A program made the translations under genes and the position numbers. Under the pieces are notes generated by a model. That model was not told the DNA's origin and searched no databases. It saw only the letters and a program-made list of their open reading frames with translations. Shown here one piece after another: positions 1 through 8,304 of a stretch of DNA of 40,755 nucleotides; within the stretch, counting starts at the first letter, position 1, and the number at the start of each line of letters is the position of its first letter. The stretch covers positions 1 to 40,755 of the forward strand of contig MGZK01000063.1 of NCBI GenBank assembly GCA_001802125.1. The letters run 5' to 3'. This DNA comes from Geobacteraceae bacterium GWC2_55_20. GTDB lineage: Bacteria; Desulfobacterota; Desulfuromonadia; Geobacterales; Pseudopelobacteraceae.

Positions 1-60
1 GACCAGCATGTGAATTCCGGGGATCAAAATGCAATCCTTTGGCCACGTTTCTTAATTTCC

Positions 61-92
61 TGTCCACTGCCCGCTGTCCGCTGCCCGCTGTT
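61..92. repeat. GTCCACTGCCCGCTG-type short repeat
   Basis: A low-complexity run of GTCC/GCTG/CCCGCTG words lies immediately after the stop codon of the protoglobin-PsiE gene (minus strand). The same vocabulary (GCTGTCCGCTGTCC, CAGTGGACGGTGGACAG) recurs inside the ABC exporter gene at 7080-7176. This suggests a dispersed repeat family in this genome. There is no gene in it. Confidence 0.5.
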
Positions 93-94
93 AT

Positions 95-994
95 TCATAT
101 CTTCGGCTGATCCCTCTGCACAAGCGAAACCAGGTAGTAGACGATGCCCAGGATCAGCAGCGTTGCCGCCAGGAAAGCCTGCTTCTTCAGGTCGTCGTGT
201 CGCAGGGTCGAGATCAGGATCTCTCGGATAATGGCGACGATCACCACTCCGATGAATACCAGGATGCTGAAGCGGCCACCTTTAAGGTTCTTGATCTCGT
301 TGTCAAGCAGCTCGATCATCATCCAGAGGATCAGCAGCGAACCGAGCGCGGTGAAAACACCCTTTTCCACGTCTCCCCTGAAGACATGCGCCATGTCCCA
401 GCCGAACATGGCCACGATTGCTATCGACACCACCGCCAGGGCCAGCACCAGCACCAGGTTCAGGCCGTGGGTGAAGCGCTCGGTGGCCTTGATCAGGAAC
501 GAGTCGAGCTTGCGCGACAGGAAAACCTTTTTCAGCTCTTCCTCGCGGTAGGATGTGCTCATCACATCCAGGTTCATGTCGAGGATCTTTTCGACCGCTT
601 CGCGCAGCAGGCGGCGATGCTCGCGGTCGGAGTAGTTGCCGTCGATCAGGTTCAGCAGGAAATGCCGGATCTGGTTCATGGCGGCATTGACGAAGTGCAC
701 GTCCAGGCCGACCTTGACATGGGCATGGCCGATACGGATCAGGTGGTTCAGGTAGTGGTTGTCGTAGATGCCGCTGAAGAGCGATATGAACCAGGTGCCG
801 TGCATCTCGCGCAGACGTTCGCGGTTGCTGTGGTTGAGGATCGCGGCTGTTTCCGGCAGTCCGTAGAGATAGTCATAAAATGCCAGCGAAAACTTTTCCT
901 GGTTTTCGATGGCCAATGGCTGGAGCGATTTCAGCAATTCTGCGTCATCATCGGTGAAGCGGTAATGCTCGCGTAATTCCTGCATCTTGATCAT
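95..994 (-). CDS. Protoglobin-domain protein fused to PsiE-like membrane domain
   Basis: A 299-residue protein. Residues about 5-160 look like a protoglobin / globin-coupled-sensor domain: the RIGHAHVKVGL stretch (residues 87-97) matches the F-helix signature of these sensors, and His92 is the likely proximal haem ligand. Residues about 170-295 are hydrophobic with four probable membrane helices and resemble the phosphate-starvation-inducible PsiE family, including the LLILWMMIELLDNEI stretch. A cytosolic haem sensor of O2, NO or CO coupled to a membrane domain is inferred. The start at 994 is chosen because GGGAG precedes it and it sits 4 bp after the hypD stop; the longer open frame upstream is only hypD antiframe. 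It is the last gene of the hyp run, so a role linked to hydrogenase or redox state is plausible but unproven. Confidence 0.8.
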   Translation of the reverse strand: MIKMQELREHYRFTDDDAELLKSLQPLAIENQEKFSLAFYDYLYGLPETAAILNHSNRERLREMHGTWFISLFSGIYDNHYLNHLIRIGHAHVKVGLDVHFVNAAMNQIRHFLLNLIDGNYSDREHRRLLREAVEKILDMNLDVMSTSYREEELKKVFLSRKLDSFLIKATERFTHGLNLVLVLALAVVSIAIVAMFGWDMAHVFRGDVEKGVFTALGSLLILWMMIELLDNEIKNLKGGRFSILVFIGVVIVAIIREILISTLRHDDLKKQAFLAATLLILGIVYYLVSLVQRDQPKI

Positions 995-998
995 GGTG

Positions 999-2090
999 TC
1001 ATCTCCCGTATTTGTAGGCGGCGGCGCAGGTGCCCTCACTGGATACCATGCAGGCGCCGACCGGGGCTTCCGGTGTGCAGACCGTATCGAAGAGCGGGCA
1101 GTCGAAGGGGGACAGCTTGCCCTTGAGGACCTCGCCGCAACGGCAGGCCGGATTTTCCAGCTCTTCAACCGCTTCAATTTTTAGCACCGCTTCGGCATCG
1201 AAGGCAGCCAGTTCCGGACGGATGGCCAGACCGCTGCCGGGGATATTGCCCAAGCCGCGCCAGACCGCGTCGCACGGCTCGAAAACCAGCTCCAGAATCC
1301 GCTGTGCCTTGGGGTTGCCCTCCCAGCTGACCGCCCGGCTGTACTGGATCTCAACGCGGCTCTCGCCCGCCAGAACCTGGGCCAGCAGCATCTCGATCCC
1401 CTGCATCACGTCGGCAGGTTCGAATCCGGTCACGACGCAGGGAATCCGGTACTTCTCCGCCAGCGGCTTGTAGGCGTTGCCGCCGATCACGGTGCTGACG
1501 TGGGCCGGGCAGAGGTAGCCGCGCAGGTTCAGCTCCGGATCGGAGGTCAGGATCTCCATCGGCACCGGCATGGTTTTGTGCGCGGCCAGCACGCAGTAGT
1601 TGGTCAGCCCCAGTCGGGCCGCTTCCAGGATGCTGGCCGCAATGGTCGGCGCGGTGGTTTCGAAGCCGACCCCCAGGAAGATGACCCGGCGTTCCGGGTT
1701 GCTTTTGGCCAGCGCGACCGCATCCAGCGATGAATAGACGATGCGGATGTCGGCCCCCTTGGCGCGTTGCTCCATCAGTGACGAGCGGCTGCCGGGGACG
1801 CGCAGCATGTCGCCGAAGGTGGCCACGATGTTGCGGGGATCGGCGGCGCAGAGCAGCGCCTTGTCCAGGTAGCCGATCGGTGTCACGCAAACCGGGCAGC
1901 CCGGTCCCGAGACCAGCCGGACGTTTTCCGGCAGCAGCGAGCGGATGCCGTACTGGTAGATCGACATGGTGTGGGTGCCGCAGACCTCCATGAAGTTTAC
2001 CGGGGCGGACAGCCGCTCGGCCATGCGGCGGATGTTGCCGGCCATGTTGCGCACCAGTTCCCGGTCCCTGAATTCATCCTGGAATTTCAT
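999..2090 (-). CDS. hypD: Hydrogenase maturation protein HypD
   Basis: A 363-residue HypD. This iron-sulfur protein works with HypC as the scaffold on which the Fe(CN)2CO group of [NiFe] hydrogenases is built. Visible family motifs are MEVCGTHTM near the N-terminus, SGPGCPVCVTP (about residues 82-92), GVGFETTAPT, and a C-terminal cysteine cluster (CRCGEV, FDCPLFDTVC, GACMV) that holds the [4Fe-4S] centre. The length is normal. Its ATG overlaps the hypC stop codon (ATGA), so translation is probably coupled and the two partners are made together. Confidence 0.97.
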   Translation of the reverse strand: MKFQDEFRDRELVRNMAGNIRRMAERLSAPVNFMEVCGTHTMSIYQYGIRSLLPENVRLVSGPGCPVCVTPIGYLDKALLCAADPRNIVATFGDMLRVPGSRSSLMEQRAKGADIRIVYSSLDAVALAKSNPERRVIFLGVGFETTAPTIAASILEAARLGLTNYCVLAAHKTMPVPMEILTSDPELNLRGYLCPAHVSTVIGGNAYKPLAEKYRIPCVVTGFEPADVMQGIEMLLAQVLAGESRVEIQYSRAVSWEGNPKAQRILELVFEPCDAVWRGLGNIPGSGLAIRPELAAFDAEAVLKIEAVEELENPACRCGEVLKGKLSPFDCPLFDTVCTPEAPVGACMVSSEGTCAAAYKYGR

Positions 2091-2317
2091 GCCATATCCT
2101 CGGGAGAAAAAATTTCCTTCATCATGCGCAGCGTCTCCTCGGCATACTCCTGGTCCAGCCTGGAAATCGCGAAACCGGCATGCACGATCACGTAGTCGCC
2201 CACGGCCAGCTCCTCGTCCAGCAGCATGACGCTGGCCTCCTTCCGTACGCCGTCAACTTCGGCGACGATGTTGTCGCCTTCCCTGCTTATGATTTTCATC
2301 GGAACACCAAGACACAT
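2087..2317 (-). CDS. hypC: Hydrogenase maturation chaperone HypC
   Basis: A 76-residue HypC/HupF-family chaperone. The N-terminus begins MCLGVPMKI; Cys2 is the conserved residue that binds the Fe(CN)2CO moiety and contacts the hydrogenase large subunit. AAGGAGGA lies just upstream of the ATG, a strong ribosome binding site. It is 14 bp downstream of hypF and overlaps hypD by 4 bp, so hypF-hypC-hypD is clearly one transcript. Confidence 0.96.
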   Translation of the reverse strand: MCLGVPMKIISREGDNIVAEVDGVRKEASVMLLDEELAVGDYVIVHAGFAISRLDQEYAEETLRMMKEIFSPEDMA

Positions 2318-2331
2318 TGTTGCAATCCTCC

Positions 2332-4698
2332 TTAAAGGGCATGGGCCGCGATAGCGGCCTGGCCGAGGGCGATGCCGCCGTCGTTGGGCGGAACCAGCCG
2401 GTGGGTGAACACATTAAAGCCTTGCGAGGCCAGCGAAGTATATACCATTTCACTCAAAAGGCGATTCTGAAAAACGCCTCCAGACAGCAGTACGCGGTCA
2501 AGGCCGGTGGATTCGGAGATCCGCAGGCATGCCTCCACTACGGAGGAGGCAACTGTGACATGAAAACGGTATGCGATAACGGAGGCTTGTACTCCGGCCT
2601 GCATGTCAGCCAGTATTTCCGGGAAGAGCGCTGAAAAGTCCAGCTGGAGCGGGGAATCGCTATGGAGTGAGATGGCATACGAATACTCCCCCCTTTGACA
2701 AAGGGGGGAGGGGGGGAATTTGATTTTAGTGTCAGAAGCAAATCCCCCTGAATCCCCCTTTATCAAGGGGGACTTTGCAGATTCATAGTTCCAGGCGGTC
2801 TCCGCCAGCGCTTCCAGTTCAATCGCCGCCTGACCGTCATAAGACACAAAATGTCGTATATTCAGCAGGGCCGCCACCGCGTCGAAGAGCCGGCCGCAGC
2901 TGGAGGTCAGCGGCGAGTTGATCCCACGCAGCAGCATGCTTGAAAAAAGTCCCCGTTCCTGTTTGCCCAGGCGTTTGGAAAGCGGATGGTCGATATCGAA
3001 CGCGTCGGCTCCAATTGCCGCATGCAGGTATGACAGCGCCATGCGCCACGGTTCGCGAACGGCCGCATCTCCGCCCAGCAGCGGCAGCGGACGGAAGTGG
3101 CCGGCGCGTCGATAGCCGTGATAGCCCCCGACCAGGAACTCGCCGCCCCAGATGCTGCCGTCGTCGCCATAGCCGGTGCCGTCCAGGATCACGCCGATGG
3201 CCGTGCCGTCCAGGCCGTTTTCGGCCATGCAGGACGCCAGGTGGGCGTGGTGGTGCTGGACCCTGACCAGTGGCAGGCAGCTCTCCTCGGCAAAGCGGGT
3301 GGAGAGGTAATCCGGGTGCAGGTCGCAGACTGCGGCTTGCGGCTCGATCCGCAGGATTTGGGACAGGTGCGCAACCGTATGACGGAATGAGTCGCAGGTA
3401 GAGTCATTCTGAAGGTCGCCGATGTGCTGGCTCAAAAAAGCCCGCTCCCTGTCGGCCAGGCAGACTGCGCTCTTCAGTTCCGCACCCATGGCCAGGACCG
3501 GCCGGGTCCGGAACGGCAGAGTGACCGCGCGCGGCGCATAGCCCCGGGCGCGGCGGTAGAACAGCGGCCGCCCCTGGAAGACCCGCATCACCGAGTCATC
3601 ACTGCGGATGTGGATCGGACGGTCATGCAAAAGGAAGCAGTCGGCGATTCCGGCCAGGCGACGCAGGGCATCGTCATCCTCGAAAGCGACCGGTTCGTCG
3701 GAGACGTTGCCGCTGGTCATGACCAGCGCCATAAAGTTGCCTCGCAGCAGCAGGTGATGCAGCGGAGCATAGGGGAGCATCAGGCCAAGCCAGCCGTTAT
3801 CGGGGGCAATCAGGGGTGACAACGACGTGTCGGGGCGCTTCCTGACGATGACGATCGGTGCTTCGGAAGAGCTGAGCAGCCGCTCTTCCATGTCATCCAG
3901 TATCCCCAGGGTGCGGGCTGTATCCAGGTCGGCGGCCATCACCGCGAAGGGTTTCTCGTCCCGCTGCTTGCGCGTCCTCAGCCTCAGCACCGTGTCCGGA
4001 TTGCAGGCATCCACGGCCAGATGATAGCCGCCGATCCCCTTTATCGCCAGGATCGCGCCTTCCCTCAGCAGCTCAATGCCGCGCAGGACTGCGTTGTCTT
4101 CTGCTGTGATCACTTCTCCGGCCTTGTCAAGCAGCTTCATTCTCGGCCCGCAGGAGCGGCAGGCGATCGGCTGGGCATGGAAGCGCCGGTCGGCCGGATC
4201 ATGGTATTCGCCCAGGCAGGCGGGGCAGAGCGGGAATGCTGCCATTGTCGTCTTGGGGCGGTCATAGGGGATGCCGGTGATGATGCTGTAACGCGGTCCG
4301 CAGTTGGTGCAGGTGATGAAGGGATAGCGGTAACGGCGGTTGGCCGGGTCGAACAGTTCGCTCAGGCAGTCGCCGCAGACCGCCGAATCCGAGGCGATCT
4401 GGATGGCCGGATCTCCGCCGGCGCTGGCCAGGATCGAAAAGCCGTCGTCCTGGCTGAGCGGTATCTCTTCGCGGTGATGCGAGCTGATAACGGCCAGCGG
4501 AGGCAGTTCGCTGGTCAGCAGATTGTCGAAATTGGTAAGCCCTGCATCGCTACCCTGGACTTCAATTTCGACTCCGGCCGGAGTGTTGCGTACCCAGCCA
4601 ACCAGTCCGCTTTCAAGCGCTATCCGGTAAACAAAGGGGCGAAATCCGACCCCTTGGACAATGCCGGTTATTGTATAACGACGACGTGTCAGTGACAT
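2332..4698 (-). CDS. hypF: Carbamoyltransferase HypF with in-frame palindromic insert
   Basis: A 788-residue HypF, which makes the thiocarboxamide on HypE that becomes the cyanide ligands of [NiFe] hydrogenase. Domains in order: N-terminal acylphosphatase-like (GIVQGVGFRPFVYR, residues about 12-25), two CXXC zinc fingers (CGDC...CTNCG and CPAC...CRSCG, about 108-190), a YrdC-like domain (about 205-390), and a Kae1-like C-terminal domain with VQHHHAHLASCM and DGTGYGDDG. Residues about 638-673 are a proline/glycine-rich stretch (SPLIKGDSGG, PPSPLCQRG) encoded by a palindromic repeat that looks inserted in frame. Otherwise the family motifs are intact, so the enzyme is probably functional. The ribosome binding site is weak. 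Confidence 0.95.
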   Translation of the reverse strand: MSLTRRRYTITGIVQGVGFRPFVYRIALESGLVGWVRNTPAGVEIEVQGSDAGLTNFDNLLTSELPPLAVISSHHREEIPLSQDDGFSILASAGGDPAIQIASDSAVCGDCLSELFDPANRRYRYPFITCTNCGPRYSIITGIPYDRPKTTMAAFPLCPACLGEYHDPADRRFHAQPIACRSCGPRMKLLDKAGEVITAEDNAVLRGIELLREGAILAIKGIGGYHLAVDACNPDTVLRLRTRKQRDEKPFAVMAADLDTARTLGILDDMEERLLSSSEAPIVIVRKRPDTSLSPLIAPDNGWLGLMLPYAPLHHLLLRGNFMALVMTSGNVSDEPVAFEDDDALRRLAGIADCFLLHDRPIHIRSDDSVMRVFQGRPLFYRRARGYAPRAVTLPFRTRPVLAMGAELKSAVCLADRERAFLSQHIGDLQNDSTCDSFRHTVAHLSQILRIEPQAAVCDLHPDYLSTRFAEESCLPLVRVQHHHAHLASCMAENGLDGTAIGVILDGTGYGDDGSIWGGEFLVGGYHGYRRAGHFRPLPLLGGDAAVREPWRMALSYLHAAIGADAFDIDHPLSKRLGKQERGLFSSMLLRGINSPLTSSCGRLFDAVAALLNIRHFVSYDGQAAIELEALAETAWNYESAKSPLIKGDSGGFASDTKIKFPPSPLCQRGEYSYAISLHSDSPLQLDFSALFPEILADMQAGVQASVIAYRFHVTVASSVVEACLRISESTGLDRVLLSGGVFQNRLLSEMVYTSLASQGFNVFTHRLVPPNDGGIALGQAAIAAHAL
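2686..2774. repeat. Palindromic REP-like element inside hypF
   Basis: Two inverted C-run/G-run hairpins, CCCCCCTTTGACAAAGGGGGG and CCCCCTTTATCAAGGGGG, are joined by a second pair of complementary arms (GGGGGGGAATTTG with CAAATCCCCC). The unit lies wholly inside hypF, keeps the reading frame, and encodes a stretch unlike HypF. It resembles the interspersed CCCCTTTATCAAGGGG-type repeats seen in many bacterial genomes. Confidence 0.75.
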
Positions 4699-4744
4699 GG
4701 TTCCGGGCGTATCGTATCGTTCGGATCTTCCGGGAAGGGATTGA

Positions 4745-5278
4745 CTATAAGCATGTCTGGTGGATTACTTCCTGAAGCAGTTTGTCAACCCGATATCTTG
4801 TCGCAAGTTTGGCAAGCAGGGCCTTGTCAACAAGATCGGACGCCAGCAGTTCCCTGATGTCCAGAAGGTCGCGAGGCCCGCCCGCCTTCAACTTCAGGAT
4901 GATGAGATATTCGGGTGAGGCAACCGGGATATCTCTTCCGGCAATGTTAACGGAAATGCTCTGTTCGACGGTTTCCGCCTGATATTTTTTCGTAGCGACA
5001 ACAATATCGAGACAGTCGGCGCGAATCAGAAATGGTACCGGATCATCGCTCCCTCCGCGCCTCAACTCCGCTTTCATCCCGGCATCTCGGAGTGCTTCAA
5101 CCAGGTGGTCCAGCTGTTCCGGTTTGGCAAGAACCAGAAGGTCAATGTCCATTGTGGCCCGTGGCGGACTCCAGGCGGAAACAGCAAGGCCGCCGATCAG
5201 GGCAAACCCCCTTATGTAGCCATTGGCCTGGAGGGTTGCAAGCAAGTCAAGAGCCTGGTTAAGCTTTTGCAACAGCAC
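4745..5278 (-). CDS. MNT-type nucleotidyltransferase, toxin-antitoxin-like
   Basis: A 177-residue protein with the nucleotidyltransferase signature GGLAVSAWS (about residues 29-37), MDIDLLV giving the D-x-D metal pair (about 43-49), and a later acidic strand (CLDIVVA). This fits small polymerase-beta-fold nucleotidyltransferases found in MNT/HEPN, AbiE or similar two-gene modules; the exact subfamily was not identified. Translation probably starts at a GTG with GGAGG six bases upstream, inside the end of the preceding small gene (20-bp overlap). It separates hypB from hypF but is on the same strand, so it is probably co-transcribed with the hyp genes. Confidence 0.75.
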   Translation of the reverse strand: MLLQKLNQALDLLATLQANGYIRGFALIGGLAVSAWSPPRATMDIDLLVLAKPEQLDHLVEALRDAGMKAELRRGGSDDPVPFLIRADCLDIVVATKKYQAETVEQSISVNIAGRDIPVASPEYLIILKLKAGGPRDLLDIRELLASDLVDKALLAKLATRYRVDKLLQEVIHQTCL

Positions 5279-5432
5279 GTTTTTCCTCCAGAGCTTTTAT
5301 AGCCGTGGCATTAAGCAGCGCGCATGTATCGGAAAGCTCCAGCGCCATCAACAGTCGTTCCCCCGGTTTCTTCTTCATGACTTCTTCGCGCTGTTCATCA
5401 CGGAGTATTTTCATCATTCGAGAGTGTGCCAC
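5259..5432 (-). CDS. Small charged protein upstream of nucleotidyltransferase
   Basis: A 57-residue reading frame starting at GTG 5432 with AGGAG seven bases upstream. It begins MAHSRMMKILRDEQ and ends KALEEKRAVAKA. It is rich in Lys, Glu and Arg, probably helical, with no signal or membrane segment. Its 3' end overlaps the start of the nucleotidyltransferase gene, an arrangement typical of a coupled two-gene unit, so it may be the partner (antitoxin-like) protein. No family was recognised; support comes from the ribosome binding site and the overlap. Confidence 0.6.
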   Translation of the reverse strand: MAHSRMMKILRDEQREEVMKKKPGERLLMALELSDTCALLNATAIKALEEKRAVAKA

Positions 5433-5461
5433 TTGTACGCTCCTGATATCACAATTCAGGT

Positions 5462-6259
5462 TTATCTACTTTGTAATCCGCTTGTCAGCCATCGATACCA
5501 CTCCTGCATCCCTTCACCGCTGCGGGCCGAGACCTCGAAGATGACGATGTCCGGGTTCACGCGGCGGGCGTACTGTTTGCACTTTTCCACGTCAAAATCC
5601 AGGTGCGGCAGCAGGTCGGTCTTGTTGAGCAGCATCACGGCGGAGTTGTGGAACATCTGCGGGTACTTGAGCGGCTTGTCCTCCCCCTCGGTGACTGAGA
5701 GCACCGCCACCTTGTGGTTCTCTCCCAGGTCGAAGGCGGCCGGGCAGACCAGGTTGCCGACGTTTTCGATCATCAGTATGTCCAGGTTGTCCAGGTCAAA
5801 ACCTTCGGTGCCATGCATGACCATGTGGGCATCCAGGTGGCACCCGGCGCCGGTGTTGATCTGTCGCACCGGAACGCCGGTGGCGGCGATGCGCCGGGCG
5901 TCGTTATCGGTCTGCTGATCCCCCTCGATCACGGCAAAGTGGAATGATTCGGACAGGTCCCGCAGCGTGCGTTCCAGCAGCGTGGTCTTGCCCGAACCGG
6001 GCGAGCTGACCAGGTTCAGCACAAAAATTCCCTTGTCCCTGAAGAGGGCGCGGTTGAAGGAGGCCAGGCGGTTGTTCTTGCCGAGGATGTCTTCCTCGAT
6101 GCTGATTACGTTGCGTTTTTTGGGGGTGTGGTCGTGGGTGTGATCATGCTCATGATGATGATTATGCGTATGATCATGGTGGTCGTGGTGGTCATGCCCG
6201 TGCTCTTTATGGTCATGGTGATCATGTCCGGCTGGCGGGCATCCGCAGGTGGTGCACAT
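5462..6259 (-). CDS. hypB: Hydrogenase nickel incorporation GTPase HypB
   Basis: A 265-residue HypB. It opens MCTTCGCPP, the N-terminal CXXCGC nickel site, followed by a long His/Asp/Glu-rich stretch (residues about 10-48) that would store nickel. The G domain has a P-loop VSSPGSGKTTLLE, EGDQQTDNDA, GAGCHLDAHM (metal and dimer interface), ENVGNLVCPA and NKTDLLP. HypB loads Ni into [NiFe] hydrogenase by GTP hydrolysis. The start at 6259 is preferred over the longer frame because AGGAG lies six bases upstream and the CXXCGC motif then sits at the N-terminus. No hypA is visible next to it. Confidence 0.96.
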   Translation of the reverse strand: MCTTCGCPPAGHDHHDHKEHGHDHHDHHDHTHNHHHEHDHTHDHTPKKRNVISIEEDILGKNNRLASFNRALFRDKGIFVLNLVSSPGSGKTTLLERTLRDLSESFHFAVIEGDQQTDNDARRIAATGVPVRQINTGAGCHLDAHMVMHGTEGFDLDNLDILMIENVGNLVCPAAFDLGENHKVAVLSVTEGEDKPLKYPQMFHNSAVMLLNKTDLLPHLDFDVEKCKQYARRVNPDIVIFEVSARSGEGMQEWYRWLTSGLQSR

Positions 6260-6345
6260 ATCCGTCTCCTGTAAGGTTGTTAATGTTCTGGCACCGTAGC
6301 ATGGTTTGAAGGGCTTATGCAACCGCCGGAAAGCCTCGATTGTGT

Positions 6346-8178
6346 TTACGTCCCGTTGAACTGCAGCTGGTGCAGGCGGTAGTAGATGCCGCGCGAGTCC
6401 ATCAACTGGTCGTGAGTGCCCTCTTCGGCCTTGACGCCATGGTGGATCGTCACGATCCGGTCCGCGTCGCGGATGGTGGAGAGGCGATGGGCGATTACCA
6501 GCGAGGTGCGTCCCCTCATCATGCCCCTGATCCCTTCCTGGATCATCTGCTCGGAAGCCTGATCGATGCTGGCGGTGGCTTCGTCCAGCACAAGGATTTC
6601 CGGGTCGAAGGCCATTGCTCTGGCAAAGGAGATCAGCTGCTTTTCGCCTACCGAGAAGTTGTTGCCGCGCTCCCGCACCTCTTCCTGGTACCCCTTCGGC
6701 AGCCGCTCTATGAAGCGGTCGGCGCCGACCGAGGCCGCCGCCTGGCGCACTCGCTGTTTCGCCCGTTCGTCCCCCAGGCAGATGTTGAATTCGATGCTGC
6801 CGGTGAACAGGCAGGGGTCCTGGAGCACGACCCCGATCCTGCGGCGGACCTCTTCCAGCGGCAGATCGCGAATGTCACGCCCTTCGATGCGGATGCTGCC
6901 ACGTTCGATTTCATAAAGGCGGGTCAAGAGGCGGGTGATGGTGGTCTTGCCGCCGCCGCTCTCTCCAACCAGCGCGATCCGTTCTCCGTGGGCAACGGAC
7001 AGGTTGAAGGATGTCAGGATGTCGTTGCCGTCCAGGTAGGAAAAGGATACGTCGCGGAATTCGATCAGGGGACCCGTGGCAGTGGACGGTGGACAGTTAA
7101 CAGTTGACAGTGAAAATTCTTCTGCATGTTCTTGCTGTTGGTTTTGCTGTCCGCTGTCCGCTGTTTTCTGTTCACTGGTTTCTGTATCCAAAAGTGCAAA
7201 GATCCGCTCCAGTGCGGCCATGGCGCCCTGCATCACCGAATACTTGGCCGAGAGGTCGCGGATCGGGGCGAAGAACTTTTCGATGTACTGGATGAAGGCC
7301 ACCAGGACTCCGAAGGTGATGGCTCCCGTTAGGATCTCACCGCCGCCGTACCAGATGATCAGCGCCACCGCCAGCGAAGAGAGCGCCTCGACCAGCGCGT
7401 AGAGCGAGGCATCCCAGAATATCACCGGCATGTTGGCGTCGCGGTACGAGGCATTCAGCTCGCTGAACCTTCTCTCTTCGTCTCTCTCGCGATTGAAGAT
7501 CTGGATGACGCTGATGCCGGAGATGCATTCGTTCAAGAAGGCGTTGAGACCGCCGAGGCGGGCGCGTACCTCACGGAAAGACTGGCGCATGCGCCGCCGG
7601 AAGGTATAGGCGACATAGATCAGGACCGGCAGCACCGAAAAGGTTACCAGCGACAGTTTCAGGTTCATCCAGAGCATGACCGAGATGATGCCGATCAGCA
7701 GCAGGATGTCCCCGGCAATCGTGATAATGCCGGAAGCAAACATCTCACCGAGCACTTCGACGTCGCTGGTCAGGCGGGTGACGGCGCTGCCGACCGGTAC
7801 CCGGTCAAACCAGGTGACCGGGAGGTGCATCACATGGCGGTAGAGTTCTGTACGCATGTCCGCCATGACCCGCTGTCCGACCGACTGCAGCAGGTAGACT
7901 TCCAGGAAGGAGAGCAGTGATTCGATCAGCAGGATGCCGAGAAAAGCCAGCGCAATCGTTTCCAGACCGGCCAGCTTGCCGGTGATGATATGATTGTCTA
8001 TCGCAGTTTTGATGATCCACGGCTGTGCCAGGCGACAGGCGGCGACCAGCGGCAGGATCAGGATTACCGCGATTATCGCGGAGCGGTATGGGGAAACATA
8101 GCGGGCAAAGCGCCTGAGCAGCGCACCGTCGTAGGCCTTGCCGGCCACCTCTTCTTCGTAGATACCACCGTGATGCAT
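6346..8178 (-). CDS. ABC exporter, fused membrane and ATPase domains (MdlB-like)
   Basis: A 610-residue half-transporter. Residues about 30-325 form a type I exporter membrane domain with six helices. Residues about 370-605 are the ATPase: Walker A GESGGGKT, signature FSVGEKQL in place of LSGGQ (usual for the MdlB/YheH-like branch), Walker B ILVLDEATAS, and the AHRLST switch. The substrate is unknown; multidrug or lipid export is the usual guess. The linker (about residues 330-368, Gln/Ser-rich) is encoded by a short repeat and looks like an expansion. It is the first gene of the minus-strand run leading into hypB. Confidence 0.9.
   Translation of the reverse strand: MHHGGIYEEEVAGKAYDGALLRRFARYVSPYRSAIIAVILILPLVAACRLAQPWIIKTAIDNHIITGKLAGLETIALAFLGILLIESLLSFLEVYLLQSVGQRVMADMRTELYRHVMHLPVTWFDRVPVGSAVTRLTSDVEVLGEMFASGIITIAGDILLLIGIISVMLWMNLKLSLVTFSVLPVLIYVAYTFRRRMRQSFREVRARLGGLNAFLNECISGISVIQIFNRERDEERRFSELNASYRDANMPVIFWDASLYALVEALSSLAVALIIWYGGGEILTGAITFGVLVAFIQYIEKFFAPIRDLSAKYSVMQGAMAALERIFALLDTETSEQKTADSGQQNQQQEHAEEFSLSTVNCPPSTATGPLIEFRDVSFSYLDGNDILTSFNLSVAHGERIALVGESGGGKTTITRLLTRLYEIERGSIRIEGRDIRDLPLEEVRRRIGVVLQDPCLFTGSIEFNICLGDERAKQRVRQAAASVGADRFIERLPKGYQEEVRERGNNFSVGEKQLISFARAMAFDPEILVLDEATASIDQASEQMIQEGIRGMMRGRTSLVIAHRLSTIRDADRIVTIHHGVKAEEGTHDQLMDSRGIYYRLHQLQFNGT
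7080..7176. repeat. Inverted GTGGACAG/CTGTCCGC repeat inside ABC exporter gene
   Basis: Two arms, CAGTGGACGGTGGACAG at the left and GCTGTCCGCTGTCCGCTG near the right end, are roughly complementary across about 30 bases. The element falls exactly in the interdomain linker of the ABC exporter and uses the same words as the repeat at 61-92. It adds a low-complexity peptide without breaking the frame. Confidence 0.5.
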
Positions 8179-8304
8179 GTTGATATGTCCATCTCACGTA
8201 GGGATAGTTTGCGGAAAGTCATCCTAGCAGATTTGCTGGTGTTTGTGAAACAGCAAAGGCTGCCCGGCCGAGGCGGATATGGGCGGGGGAATCAGAAGAC
8301 GGTG

